A stretch of DNA of 64,000 bases from Streptomyces sp. SID12488 (GTDB lineage: Bacteria > Actinomycetota > Actinomycetes > Streptomycetales > Streptomycetaceae), in the NCBI RefSeq assembly GCF_010548275.1, contig NZ_JAAGLT010000017.1, forward strand, positions 124,001-188,000, written 5' to 3'. The notes beneath the pieces were generated by a model. It was not told where the DNA came from, did no database searches, and saw nothing but the letters and a program-made list of their open reading frames with translations. Made by a program: the position numbers and the translations under genes. Numbering within the stretch: the first letter of the stretch is position 1; each line of letters opens with the position of its first letter. Positions 45,084 through 53,425 of the stretch are shown here, piece by piece.

Positions 45084-45124
45084 GGCCGATCGGCCACACT
45101 CCCGGGCCGATCGGCCGATCGGCT
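45084..45124. promoter_or_regulatory. cluster of GGCCGATCGGCC palindromes upstream of the Clp-N-repeat gene
   Basis: Perfect 12-bp palindromes at 45084-45095 and 45105-45116, and an overlapping imperfect copy at 45113-45124. They begin 71 bases upstream of the 45013 start, suggesting a multi-site operator. Confidence 0.45.
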
Positions 45125-45131
45125 GCGGAAC

Positions 45132-45289
45132 ACCAGCGCTCGCACGCACCCACGTGACATCGCCGCGCTCGCCCTCGACGGCATCGAGGCGGGGCAGCGC
45201 ACGAGGTGCTCGCCGACGACGTTTCGCGGCAGGTCAAGGCAGGTCCGGCCGGCGACCTGGCGGGACTTTACTCCCAGCTGTCTCAGTAG
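45132..45289 (+). pseudogene. frameshifted C-terminal fragment of a short-chain dehydrogenase
   Basis: The plus strand reads THPRDIAALALDGIEAGQ in one frame. After a shift near 45200 it continues EVLADDVSRQVKAGPAGDLA and GLYSQLSQ followed by TAG. This is the usual C-terminal end of actinobacterial SDR proteins (DGIEAG, EVLADD, VKAGLAGDL). No Rossmann domain is present upstream, so only a broken tail remains. Confidence 0.65.
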
Positions 45290-45366
45290 GAGCGAGGGCT
45301 GTCGGCCGCAGGTCGGGGGAGTCATCACCCTCCTGCCGGACTGAATCCCGGTCACCCGACCGCACT
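45290..45366. other. short intergenic region of a degraded area
   Basis: No gene or clear signal seen; it separates the SDR fragment from the decayed secreted-protein gene. Confidence 0.3.
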
Positions 45367-46104
45367 TCACGCACGGGGAGTCGGCGCCATGCCCGACTGA
45401 TCTCGGAGCGACTCCGAGGCCGCGCTGTCCCTCGGGCGGGGGAAGCCGTTGGTCACCTCCCCCGCCGTGGGCATGGGTTCAGCAGCGCTTGCTGGAGTAA
45501 CTCCCTGCAGGGGTGAATTCAAGGGGTCACCGGCGGCCCGTACGGTGCCCGACCCGGCCGTGCATTCGCTCGCGGTGCTGGTGCCGTTGGACCAGAACTC
45601 CTGGGCGGTGGTGTTGGTCCAGGAACGCTTGCCCAGGACCTCGTCCTGAGAGTAGCTGTAGACGGCGGAGGTCACGTCGTAGTCTCCGACGGCGTCGCGG
45701 AAGCTCTGCCAGACCCAGACCCAGACCCAGACCCAGACCCAGACCCAGACCCAGACCCAGACGTAGTTCTGGCCGCAGGACGGCGAGTGGAACTGCTTGA
45801 CGGGGGCGACAGTCTTGCCGGCGCGCGTGATGTACCCGGTGGAACCGATCTGGTAGGCGTCCGCGCACACCGAGGCCGCCCGGGCCCGCAGACTCGCCGG
45901 TTGCCGTCGGCAGACGGCGCGGTGGAGGCCGCCGCAGTGGTGCGTGCGGTCGGTGCGGGCGCCGGGCCGGTCCCGGCGGTGGCGACTCCGGCCGGGATGA
46001 GAGCGAAAGCGCAGGCCAGCGCCGCAGTGGCGATCTTGGGTGCGGCGATCCCGCCTCGCCAGGGCGCGCGGGGCGAGGCGTGCGTACCCGACCGTGCCCG
46101 GCAT
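45367..46104 (-). pseudogene. secreted protein of unknown function, probably frameshifted, with a (Val-Trp)9 tract
   Basis: The C-terminal two thirds of this frame read like a small secreted Streptomyces protein (CADAYQIGSTGYITRAGKTV, VKQFHSPSCGQNY, WTNTTAQEFWSNGTSTASEC). The expected signal peptide, however, is in a different frame (KIATAALACAFALIPAGVAT, about 46050-45990), and the switch occurs near 45890-45910. That signal frame has no start codon of its own near the AfsR-gene terminator. So the gene has one or two frameshifts, or the region is decayed. In the middle, nine perfect hexanucleotide repeats encode VWVWVW and so on. The family and function are unknown to me. Confidence 0.5.
45709..45762. 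repeat. perfect hexanucleotide microsatellite (CCAGAC)9
   Basis: Nine uninterrupted 6-bp units, 54 bp. On the minus strand each unit GTCTGG encodes Val-Trp. A unit length that is a multiple of three preserves frame when copies are gained or lost. Confidence 0.95.
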
Positions 46105-46112
46105 GTCGACGA

Positions 46113-46139
46113 ACCGGCCGGGAAGTGTTCCCGGCCGGT
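46113..46139. terminator. terminator of the AfsR-like gene
   Basis: A perfect 12-bp stem (46113-46124 with 46128-46139) with a 3-nt loop, 20 bases beyond the minus-strand stop at 46159. Confidence 0.8.
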
Positions 46140-46158
46140 GGGGCCCGCGCGCAGCGGT

Positions 46159-49100
46159 TCACCGTGTGCCCGGGCGTGCCGACTCCGTCGTGGCCTGGGT
46201 CTCATGGCCGCTGAGGGTGCCGAGGGTGAACTCGCGGGCGTAGGTGGCGTCGTCGATCGTGGCGCGAACCCGGGCGGAGATGCGCTCGACGTCGCCCTGT
46301 TCCGCCGGGGGGTGCGGGGCCCCGGCCCGCTCCCGGGTCGTCGCCGCCGTGCCGAGCAGGCGCGCGGCCCGTTCCGGGTCCCCGGCCAGGGAGTGCGCGC
46401 CTGCCAGGCCTTCGAGGGCCAGGGCGACCGAGCGGGGGTCCTTGGTCGTCACGGCAGCCGCGAGGCCGTCCCCGTGGTGGGCGAGAGCGCGGTCGGCGTC
46501 GCCGCGCTGTTCGGCGATGAAGCCCAGTTCGGCCAGGACCAGCGCGAGTCCCGGCGCGTCGTCACGCCGGCGGTTCCAGGCGAGCCAGGGGCGCAGCCAC
46601 TCCTCGGCGGTGCCGAGGAGGCCCTGGCGCCGGGCGCTCAGCGCGAGCCCCAGGGCGGCGTACTGTTCGGCCGGCTGGTTGCCCTGCTCGGCCGCGAGCC
46701 GCAGGGCACGCGTGTGCAGATCGTCGGCCTCCTCGTAGCGCTGCGTGAGCAGGGCGATCCTGCCGAGGCCGGACAGCTTCGCGGACAGTTCGGGCCACAT
46801 CTCCAGGGTCTGGGTGATCCGCAGGCTCTCGCGGTGCAGTTGGGCCGCGAGGTCGTAGTCGCCGTTGATCTCGGCGAGCCTGCCGAGCATGTCGGTCGTC
46901 TTCAGCCTGCCCCAGAGGTCCCCCAGTTCGGCGAAATGGTCACGGGCGTCCTCGGCGTTGCCGCGCACCGCGTCCAGATCGCCGCGCGCCAGGGCGAAGC
47001 CGGCGCGCGTGGTGAGCGCGGCGGCGGTGCCCCACGCGTCGCGCAGCGTACGGAAGGAGACCAGGACGCGCTCGACGCGCTTCTCGCCGTCGGTCAACGC
47101 CCCCACCGTCCACTGCGCGTGGGCCAGGAACCACTCGGCCCTGGCCGACTCCACGGTCGACCCGGCCGGGAACTCACCGAGGGTGTCGCGCTCTCCGTCG
47201 TGCTCGCCGAGCAGCAGACGGATACCCGAATGCCAGAACGACGCCTCCAGGCGCTCCTCGGGCGCGGCCGGGCCCTGCGTGTCCATGGCCGTCGCCAGCG
47301 CCCAGCGGGCCTCGCCGAGCCGGCCGCGCACGAACCAGTACCAGGTCAGGGAATTGACCAGGCGCAGCGCGTCCTGCGTGGCTCCGGCCCGGTTCGCCTC
47401 GTGCAGAGCGCGCTGCACGTTGGTCGCCTCCAGGTCCAGAAACTGGAACCAGCGGGACTGCTCGCGCTCGTGCAGATGCGGCCGGGCCCGTTCGGCGAGC
47501 CGCACATAGTGGCGCAGGTGCCGGGTCGCGGTCTGCGCACTCTCCCCGGACTCGGCGAGCTTGTCACGCGCGTAGACCGCGACGGACTCCAGCAGCCGGT
47601 ACCGGGGACCGCCGGGGCCCTCGGTCCGCACGGCGAAGGACCGTTCCACGAGCGGGCCCAGCGCGTCGAGGACATCGGCGCGGGACATACCGCCGCCGGA
47701 GCACACGTCCTCGGCGGCCTCCAGACTGCACCCCTCACCGAAGACCGACAATCGCCGCAGCACCGTCTGTTCCCGGGGGTCGAGCAGGCTCCAGCTCCAG
47801 TCGAGCGTGGCCTGCAGCGTCCGATGCCGCGAAGGGGCGTCCCGGTAGCCGCTGTTGAGTACCTTGAAGCGGTCGTTGAGACGGTCGTGCAGCTCCCTGA
47901 TGCCCAGGGATCTGACCCGCGTGGCGGCCAGTTCCAGGGCCAGCGGGATGCCGTCGAGGCGTCGGCACACGTCCGCGACGAGGGGGGCGGTGGTCGCGTC
48001 GAGCACGAACGCGGGGTCCGTCGCGGTGGTCCGTTCCACGAAGAGTCGTACGGCGCCCGCGCTCGTCAGCGCGTCCAGTCCCGGCCGGCCCGCCGGGGGC
48101 AGGGACAGCGGTGCCACCGGGTGCACCGTCTCGTTCCTGGTGCGCAGCGGTTCCTGACTGGTGGTCAGGATGTGCAGGTGCGGAGCCCTGCCCAGCAGCA
48201 GACCGGTCAGTTGGGCGACGGCCTCCACGACGTGTTCGCAGTTGTCCAGTACGAGGAGCAGCCGTCGGGCGGCCAGCGCGTCGGCGAGGCGGTCCGTCGG
48301 GCCCTTGCGGTCGTCGTCCGAGGCGTTCTCCCGGATCCCGAGCGCCGCCATGACCTTCTCGGCCAGCGACTCCGTACTTGCGAACCGTTCCAGGCCGTCG
48401 ATGTCCGCGAGCTCCACCAGACAGGCACCGTCGGTGAACGCGCCGGTCAGGCTCTCGGCCGTGGCCTGTGCGAGACGGGTCTTGCCGACGCCGCCGGGGC
48501 CGGTCAGCGTCACCAGACGGCGCTTCAGGAGCAGCGTCCGGATCGTCCGTAACTCCTCGTCACGGCCCACCAGGGGCGCGGCCGACGACGTCGGTCCCGG
48601 CCGGACCGGCACGCCCACGGCTGACGGAACGGGCGGTTCGGTCCGGGCCAGTTCCGGGTCGTGCCGCAGGATGGAGTGCTGCAGGGCTTCCAGGGCCGGG
48701 CTGGGGGTGAGCCCCAGTTCGTCGTCGAGCCGGCGCCGCAGATCGGTGAAGCAGTCGAGCGCGTCGGACGAGCGCCCCGCCTGGTACAGCGCCCACATCA
48801 GCGCGGCCCGCAGTCCCTCGCGCAACGGGTACTTCCCCACCAGCTCGGTCAGCTCACCGATCAGCAGGCTGTGCTCGCCCAACTCCAGCCGCGCCTGAGC
48901 GTGTTCCTCGACCGCCGTCAGACGTTCCTCCTCCAGGCTCGCCGCCGTCGGCCGTACGCACGGCTGGTCCGCGAACTCGGCGAAGGCGGGGCCGCGCCAC
49001 AGCGCCAGCGCCTCGGTGTACGACGCCGCCCGCGCCCGCGGGTCCTCGGTGGCACGGGCCTCGGCGACCAGGGCGCGAAACCGTCCGGCGTCCAGCGCAC

Positions 49101-49398
49101 CGGCCGGGACGTCCAGGACGTAACCGGGCGCCCGGTACGCCACGAACTCGCGGCCGCCCGCCTCCGCGTCCTCCAGGGCGCGCCGCAACTGGGACACCTT
49201 GGCCTGCAGAGACGCCGTGGGCCGGGCCGTGAACGTCGAGCCGCCCCACAGGTCCTCGACGAGCCGGCCCACCGGCACGACCTGCCCGTGGTGGGCGAGC
49301 AGATCGGCGAGGAGCATACGGACCTTGACCTCGGGCACCCGTACGACGCGCCCCCCGTCCGTGCACACCTCCAGCGGCCCCAGCACCCCGAATTTCAT
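46159..49398 (-). CDS. AfsR-like regulator: SARP DNA-binding and BTAD domains, NB-ARC ATPase, TPR repeats
   Basis: 1079 residues. The OmpR-type winged helix opens the protein (MKFGVLGPLEVCTDGG), followed by the bacterial transcriptional activation domain ending near ELGLTPSPALEALQHS. The NB-ARC ATPase has Walker A TLTGPGGVGKTRLAQ and Walker B LLLVLDNCEHVVEAV. The last 400 residues are TPR-like helices (for example YEEADDLHTRALRLAAEQGN). Proteins of this type activate antibiotic genes by binding heptameric direct repeats. The ATG at 49398 is standard for the family although the frame is open upstream. It faces the FMN reductase gene across a region with TCCGAAG repeats. Confidence 0.9.
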   Translation of the reverse strand: MKFGVLGPLEVCTDGGRVVRVPEVKVRMLLADLLAHHGQVVPVGRLVEDLWGGSTFTARPTASLQAKVSQLRRALEDAEAGGREFVAYRAPGYVLDVPAGALDAGRFRALVAEARATEDPRARAASYTEALALWRGPAFAEFADQPCVRPTAASLEEERLTAVEEHAQARLELGEHSLLIGELTELVGKYPLREGLRAALMWALYQAGRSSDALDCFTDLRRRLDDELGLTPSPALEALQHSILRHDPELARTEPPVPSAVGVPVRPGPTSSAAPLVGRDEELRTIRTLLLKRRLVTLTGPGGVGKTRLAQATAESLTGAFTDGACLVELADIDGLERFASTESLAEKVMAALGIRENASDDDRKGPTDRLADALAARRLLLVLDNCEHVVEAVAQLTGLLLGRAPHLHILTTSQEPLRTRNETVHPVAPLSLPPAGRPGLDALTSAGAVRLFVERTTATDPAFVLDATTAPLVADVCRRLDGIPLALELAATRVRSLGIRELHDRLNDRFKVLNSGYRDAPSRHRTLQATLDWSWSLLDPREQTVLRRLSVFGEGCSLEAAEDVCSGGGMSRADVLDALGPLVERSFAVRTEGPGGPRYRLLESVAVYARDKLAESGESAQTATRHLRHYVRLAERARPHLHEREQSRWFQFLDLEATNVQRALHEANRAGATQDALRLVNSLTWYWFVRGRLGEARWALATAMDTQGPAAPEERLEASFWHSGIRLLLGEHDGERDTLGEFPAGSTVESARAEWFLAHAQWTVGALTDGEKRVERVLVSFRTLRDAWGTAAALTTRAGFALARGDLDAVRGNAEDARDHFAELGDLWGRLKTTDMLGRLAEINGDYDLAAQLHRESLRITQTLEMWPELSAKLSGLGRIALLTQRYEEADDLHTRALRLAAEQGNQPAEQYAALGLALSARRQGLLGTAEEWLRPWLAWNRRRDDAPGLALVLAELGFIAEQRGDADRALAHHGDGLAAAVTTKDPRSVALALEGLAGAHSLAGDPERAARLLGTAATTRERAGAPHPPAEQGDVERISARVRATIDDATYAREFTLGTLSGHETQATTESARPGTR

Positions 49399-49481
49399 GA
49401 TCCCAGCGTAGCTCGCAGCCGTGCGGAGGGGCCGGCGACGAACGGGGCTCGGCCACCGGCCCGAAGGCCGGCCAAAGGCGG

Positions 49482-49509
49482 TCCGAAGCCGTCCGAAGCC
49501 GATCCGAAG
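49482..49509. promoter_or_regulatory. TCCGAAG direct repeats between AfsR-like and FMN-reductase genes
   Basis: TCCGAAG occurs at 49482, 49492 and 49503, so the spacing is 10 and 11 bp, with a related CCGAAGG at 49461. AfsR/SARP proteins bind heptads repeated every 11 bp. The irregular first spacing lowers confidence. Confidence 0.4.
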
Positions 49510-49573
49510 GGGTGTGGGACAGGCTTCCCCGAGGAATGACGGGTTCGGCGGCGCAGGGGAAGGCGGTTGGAGA

Positions 49574-50248
49574 GTGGCCGAGAATGAACGGCTGCGGCTG
49601 GCGATCATCATCGGCAGCATCAGAAAGGGCAGGTTCGGCCACGTGGCGGCGGAATGGCTCGCCGCACGTGCCCGGCTGCGGCACGACTTCGACGTGGACG
49701 TCATCGACCTCGCCACGGCCTGGCTGCCCGACGTCATGTCCGCCGACCCGGCGGCGCCCAGGCCGCAGGCCGTCAAGGACCTGGCGCCCTGGCTGGGGTC
49801 GGCCGACGCGTTCGTGGTGGTCACCCCCGAGCACAACCAGACCTTTCCGGCCTCGCTGAAGAACGCGATCGACTGGTACGACGAGGAGTGGCACGCCAAG
49901 CCCGTCGGGTTCCTCTCGTACGGCGGCGCTTCGAGCGGGCTGTGTGCCGTTGCCGATCTGCGTCAGATCTTCAGCCAGGTCCACGCCGTCCCGGTGTCGG
50001 AGACCGTCAGTTTCCACAACCACTGGGACCGGCTCGGGCCGGACGGCAACCTGGTCACCTCCGACGAGTGGGAGACATCGGCCCGGCTGATGTTCGACCG
50101 GATCAGCTGGTGGGCCACTGTGCTGCACCGGGCCCGTACCGAGACCGGCTACCAGCCGGCGCAGGTGAACAGACAGGAGCGCAGCGCACCATGGACGGCC
50201 AGTGGTTCCGACGTTTCGGCGATTCCGATCCGGGCGTTCTCCGACTGA
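49574..50248 (+). CDS. NAD(P)H-dependent FMN reductase (flavodoxin-like fold)
   Basis: 224 residues. The FMN phosphate loop is in LAIIIGSIRKGRFG, followed by AFVVVTPEHNQTFPASLKNA and KPVGFLSYGGASSG, all typical of the ArsH/azoreductase-like FMN_red family. It can supply reduced flavin to flavin-dependent oxygenases, of which two are encoded downstream in this cluster. The GTG at 49574 follows TTGGAG. Its last 19 codons run into the thioesterase gene in another frame, an unusually long overlap that may reflect a C-terminal extension. Confidence 0.88.
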   Translation: MAENERLRLAIIIGSIRKGRFGHVAAEWLAARARLRHDFDVDVIDLATAWLPDVMSADPAAPRPQAVKDLAPWLGSADAFVVVTPEHNQTFPASLKNAIDWYDEEWHAKPVGFLSYGGASSGLCAVADLRQIFSQVHAVPVSETVSFHNHWDRLGPDGNLVTSDEWETSARLMFDRISWWATVLHRARTETGYQPAQVNRQERSAPWTASGSDVSAIPIRAFSD

Positions 50249-50970
50249 TCTGCTTCCCGCACGCGGGCGGCGCCGCGAGTGCGTACCTGCCGCTGGCCCG
50301 GCTGCTCACCCCGCACATCGACGTGCGGGCCGTGCAGTACCCCGGCCGCCAGGACCGCCGGCGCGAAACGCCGGTGACCGACATCGGGGAACTGGCCACC
50401 GTCATCGCCGGGAAGCTGGAGTCCGACGACGAGGCAGCACCGCCGTACGCGTTCTTCGGCCACAGCATGGGGGCGCTCATCGCGTACGAGACCGCCCGCG
50501 TCCTCCAGGAGCGCGGGGTCCGACCACCCCGCAGGCTCTTCCTGTCGGCCCGCGGCGCGCCGGGGCCGAAGCGGAACCCGCACGACGCGCTGCCGGACGA
50601 CGACGCGATCCTGACCGCCGTACGCAGGCTCGGGGGAACCGGCGCGGCACTGCTCGACGACCCTGAGCTGGTGGCGATGGTGCTGCCCGCTCTGCGCGCC
50701 GACTACACGGCCCTCGCCCGGTACTCCTGGGTGCCCGGGGAGCCGCTGCACACGCCGGTCACCGTGCTGTGCGGCACGGACGACCCGGTCGTCTCCGTCG
50801 AGGAGGCGGCGAGCTGGCGGACACACACCCTCCCCGACACCGAGGTGTGCGTCCTCCCCGGTGGTCACTTCTATCTGGACCAGCGACTCGGCGACGTGGC
50901 CGAGGTGATTCTGCGCGGCGTCCGCTCGGCGAACGCCGCTCGGGCGGGCAACGGCGCCTGCCATGACTGA
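50191..50970 (+). CDS. type II thioesterase (RifR/GrsT family)
   Basis: 259 residues of the alpha/beta-hydrolase editing thioesterases that clear misprimed carrier proteins in polyketide and peptide synthases. It begins with the family's LRLICFPHAGGAASAYLPLA. The nucleophile is in FFGHSMGALIAYE, the acid in VLCGTDDPVVS, and the histidine in LPGGHFYLDQ. The ATG at 50191 (AGGAG upstream) is required to include the conserved N-terminus and overlaps the FMN reductase gene by 58 bases. Its presence signals a carrier-protein-based pathway in this cluster; the synthase itself is not in the window's right part. Confidence 0.92.
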   Translation: MDGQWFRRFGDSDPGVLRLICFPHAGGAASAYLPLARLLTPHIDVRAVQYPGRQDRRRETPVTDIGELATVIAGKLESDDEAAPPYAFFGHSMGALIAYETARVLQERGVRPPRRLFLSARGAPGPKRNPHDALPDDDAILTAVRRLGGTGAALLDDPELVAMVLPALRADYTALARYSWVPGEPLHTPVTVLCGTDDPVVSVEEAASWRTHTLPDTEVCVLPGGHFYLDQRLGDVAEVILRGVRSANAARAGNGACHD

Positions 50971-50998
50971 ACTGGGTGCTCGACGTTCGGGGGTGGGC

Positions 50999-53368
50999 GT
51001 GGAATTCAAGGTTCTCGGGCCGATGGAAGTGGTGAACGGGGGGCGGAGTCTGCCGCTGGGGGGCGTCAAACAGAGAGCGGTTCTGGGCCTGCTGCTGCTC
51101 CGTGCCAACCAGGTCGTCGCCACCAGCCAGCTCCTCGACGCCCTGTGGCCCGAGGAGTCGCGGCCCGTCACAGCACGCAAGATGGTGCAGAACGCGGTGT
51201 GGGGGCTGCGAGCCCTGCTGGAGACCGGTGACGCGGAGCGGCCCGGCCCCTCGATGCCGGCGCAGCTGCTCACCAGGGCGCCGGGCTATGTGCTGCGCGT
51301 CGATCCCGAGCGGCTCGACGCGACCCGTTTCGAGCGCGCCGTCGCCGCGGGCCGGGCGCGCCTCGACGCGGGTGAACCGGCTGAGGCCGCGGTACTGCTG
51401 GGCGGGGCCCTCGCGGAATGGCGTGGCTCCGTCCTGTCGGATCTGGCTGAAGAGGGCATGGAGTGGGCCGAGCTGACCGCACTGCGGCAGCTGCGCCTGG
51501 ACGCCATGGAAGACCGCTTCGAGGCCGAGCTGGCGTGCGGACGCCACCATGCCGTGCTGGGCGAACTCACCTCCCTCGCCGAGGCCGAGCCGCTGCGGGA
51601 GCGACTGTGCGGGCAGTTGATGCTCGCCCTGTACCGCTGCGGACGGCAGGCGGAGGCGCTGAGCGTGTTCAGCAGGGTGCGGCTGGCCCTGGTGGAGGAG
51701 TACGGCCTTGAGCCGTCCGCAGGACTGCAGACCCTGCAGCGTCGCATTCTGCGGCACGACCAGGCGCTGGCCTCTCCGGCCGGGGGCCGTGCGGAGCCGG
51801 GCGCCACGGAGGCGCGTGCGCCTCGGCGGTACACGGTCGCGGAGGAGGGCCGCGTGGAGGTGCCGGGTCGGGCCACCGCGGCGGACACCGCAGCACCGGG
51901 AACGGGCGCGGCGGACGCCGACGGGCCGAAGAGCTGGCCCGCCCCCGAGGTCGCGCCGGCCGAGGAGGAGCCGCGAGCACCGCGTCCCCTGGGTGTCGCC
52001 GAGGCGGGCGCGGTCGCCGAACGCCGGGACGTCTGCGTGCTCGTGGTGTGCACCGAGTCCGCCGCGGACGCGGCGGCGATGGGGAGCGAGCAGCTGGACA
52101 CCTCCCTGCACGACGCGGTCACCGTGCTCACCGAGAGCGTCGAGGCGCGCTCCGGCACGGTCGTCGGATCGATGGGCGGGCTGTGCGCGGCCCTGTTCGG
52201 TCTGCGGTCCGAGCGCCCCGAGGCGTCCCTGAACGCGGTGCGCGCGGCCTTCGAGGCCCGTGAACGGCTGACGTCGGGGGCGGGCATGGTGATGCGTGCC
52301 GTGGTCATCTCGGGCAAGGCGATCGTGCGGCACGATCCGCACGACCCCCGGGCCGCCGTCACGGTGGTGGGCACGCTGCTCGACAAGGCGCACGGGCTGC
52401 TCGCCGGCGTCCCGGCGGGTGAGCTGTACGTCAGCGAGGACGTCGCGGGCGACACCGATGTCTGGGTCCGGTACGGCGAGACCACACACGCCGCGGACGG
52501 GGTGACCGGCATCCGCCGGGCGCAGGCCCTGCGCACGGGCGTGCCGCTGGTGCGCGGCACCGACACCCGGCGGCAACGCCGGCACGAACTCGCGCTGCTG
52601 GAGAACTTCCTGGAGTACTCCCGCCACCATGACGTGCCCAGCATGCTGACGGTGCTCGGTGACCGGGGGGTCGGAAAGACGCGCCTTCTCGCCCAGTTCG
52701 AGCGCCGGATCGCCCACGACTTCGAGGAGGTGCGGGTCGTACGGCCACGAACGCCGAAGGCGGGCCCGGACGCGGCAGGCCTGGCGCCCGCCCTGCTTGA
52801 GGCGTGGGCGCCGAGGGAGCGGGCGGCGATCGACACGCCGGAACACCGGCTCAGGAACCTGGTGCGCTCCGCGGTCGACTCCGATGTGGACGCGCTACGG
52901 CTGCTGCGCGTCCTGTCGTCCGCGCCGGACTCCGGCCGGCCAGGGCGCGCGGCCGAGGTGCTCGCCGCCTGGGGGGAGGTGATCGAGCACGAGGCACGCC
53001 ACCGCCCCGTGGTGCTGTGCCTGGACGATCTGCACCTGGCCGACGAGGAGGTGCTCGACTGGGTGGAGACCCTCGGCCGGGGCACCACCGGCTCCCCGCT
53101 GTTCGTCGTGGCCTGCGGTCACTCCGACCTGTTGCGCCGTCGCGCCTTCTGGGGCAGCGGCCGGCAGCACGCCGGCATGCTGACCCTGCCGCGGCTGTGG
53201 GAGCCCGCCCCGATGCCGCGGCGCATGGTCCCGTTCCCGGAGCGCCACCCCAAGTGGCCGGGGGAGCAGCCCCGGACGGCCGGCCGATCCCACAGCGGAC
53301 ACGGCCAATTCCGGGGCAGGGCCGCCGAGCCGGTCGAGGCCCGGCCCGGCCGGAGGGCCGTGGGATGA
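50999..53368 (+). CDS. PimR-like SARP regulator with cyclase-homology and AAA domains
   Basis: 789 residues from the GTG at 50999, which gives the usual SARP start (VEFKVLGPMEVVNGG); an ATG at 50963 would add 12 residues. Domains: winged helix (1-95), BTAD (100-255, ending EYGLEPSAGLQTLQRRIL), an Ala/Pro-rich linker, a class III nucleotidyl-cyclase-like domain (about 340-500, CVLVVCTESAADAA, GTVVGSMGGLCAALFG) and a short AAA domain with Walker A LGDRGVGKTRLL and Walker B VVLCLDDLHLADEE. It ends soon after, without the long LuxR-type C-terminus of PimR. It is a pathway-specific activator candidate, coupled to the thioesterase gene. Paralogous to the SARP at 53948-56137. Confidence 0.88.
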   Translation: MEFKVLGPMEVVNGGRSLPLGGVKQRAVLGLLLLRANQVVATSQLLDALWPEESRPVTARKMVQNAVWGLRALLETGDAERPGPSMPAQLLTRAPGYVLRVDPERLDATRFERAVAAGRARLDAGEPAEAAVLLGGALAEWRGSVLSDLAEEGMEWAELTALRQLRLDAMEDRFEAELACGRHHAVLGELTSLAEAEPLRERLCGQLMLALYRCGRQAEALSVFSRVRLALVEEYGLEPSAGLQTLQRRILRHDQALASPAGGRAEPGATEARAPRRYTVAEEGRVEVPGRATAADTAAPGTGAADADGPKSWPAPEVAPAEEEPRAPRPLGVAEAGAVAERRDVCVLVVCTESAADAAAMGSEQLDTSLHDAVTVLTESVEARSGTVVGSMGGLCAALFGLRSERPEASLNAVRAAFEARERLTSGAGMVMRAVVISGKAIVRHDPHDPRAAVTVVGTLLDKAHGLLAGVPAGELYVSEDVAGDTDVWVRYGETTHAADGVTGIRRAQALRTGVPLVRGTDTRRQRRHELALLENFLEYSRHHDVPSMLTVLGDRGVGKTRLLAQFERRIAHDFEEVRVVRPRTPKAGPDAAGLAPALLEAWAPRERAAIDTPEHRLRNLVRSAVDSDVDALRLLRVLSSAPDSGRPGRAAEVLAAWGEVIEHEARHRPVVLCLDDLHLADEEVLDWVETLGRGTTGSPLFVVACGHSDLLRRRAFWGSGRQHAGMLTLPRLWEPAPMPRRMVPFPERHPKWPGEQPRTAGRSHSGHGQFRGRAAEPVEARPGRRAVG

Positions 53369-53425
53369 CCGCCCGGGAGAGCCGCGAATGGGCGGCCGGT
53401 GTGCCGGGCTTGGTGTGCTGGTCCC

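Noticed and set aside
45709..45762. Repeat array as a CRISPR or integron signal
   Set aside because: Units are 6 bp without spacers and sit inside a reading frame; this is a simple tandem repeat.
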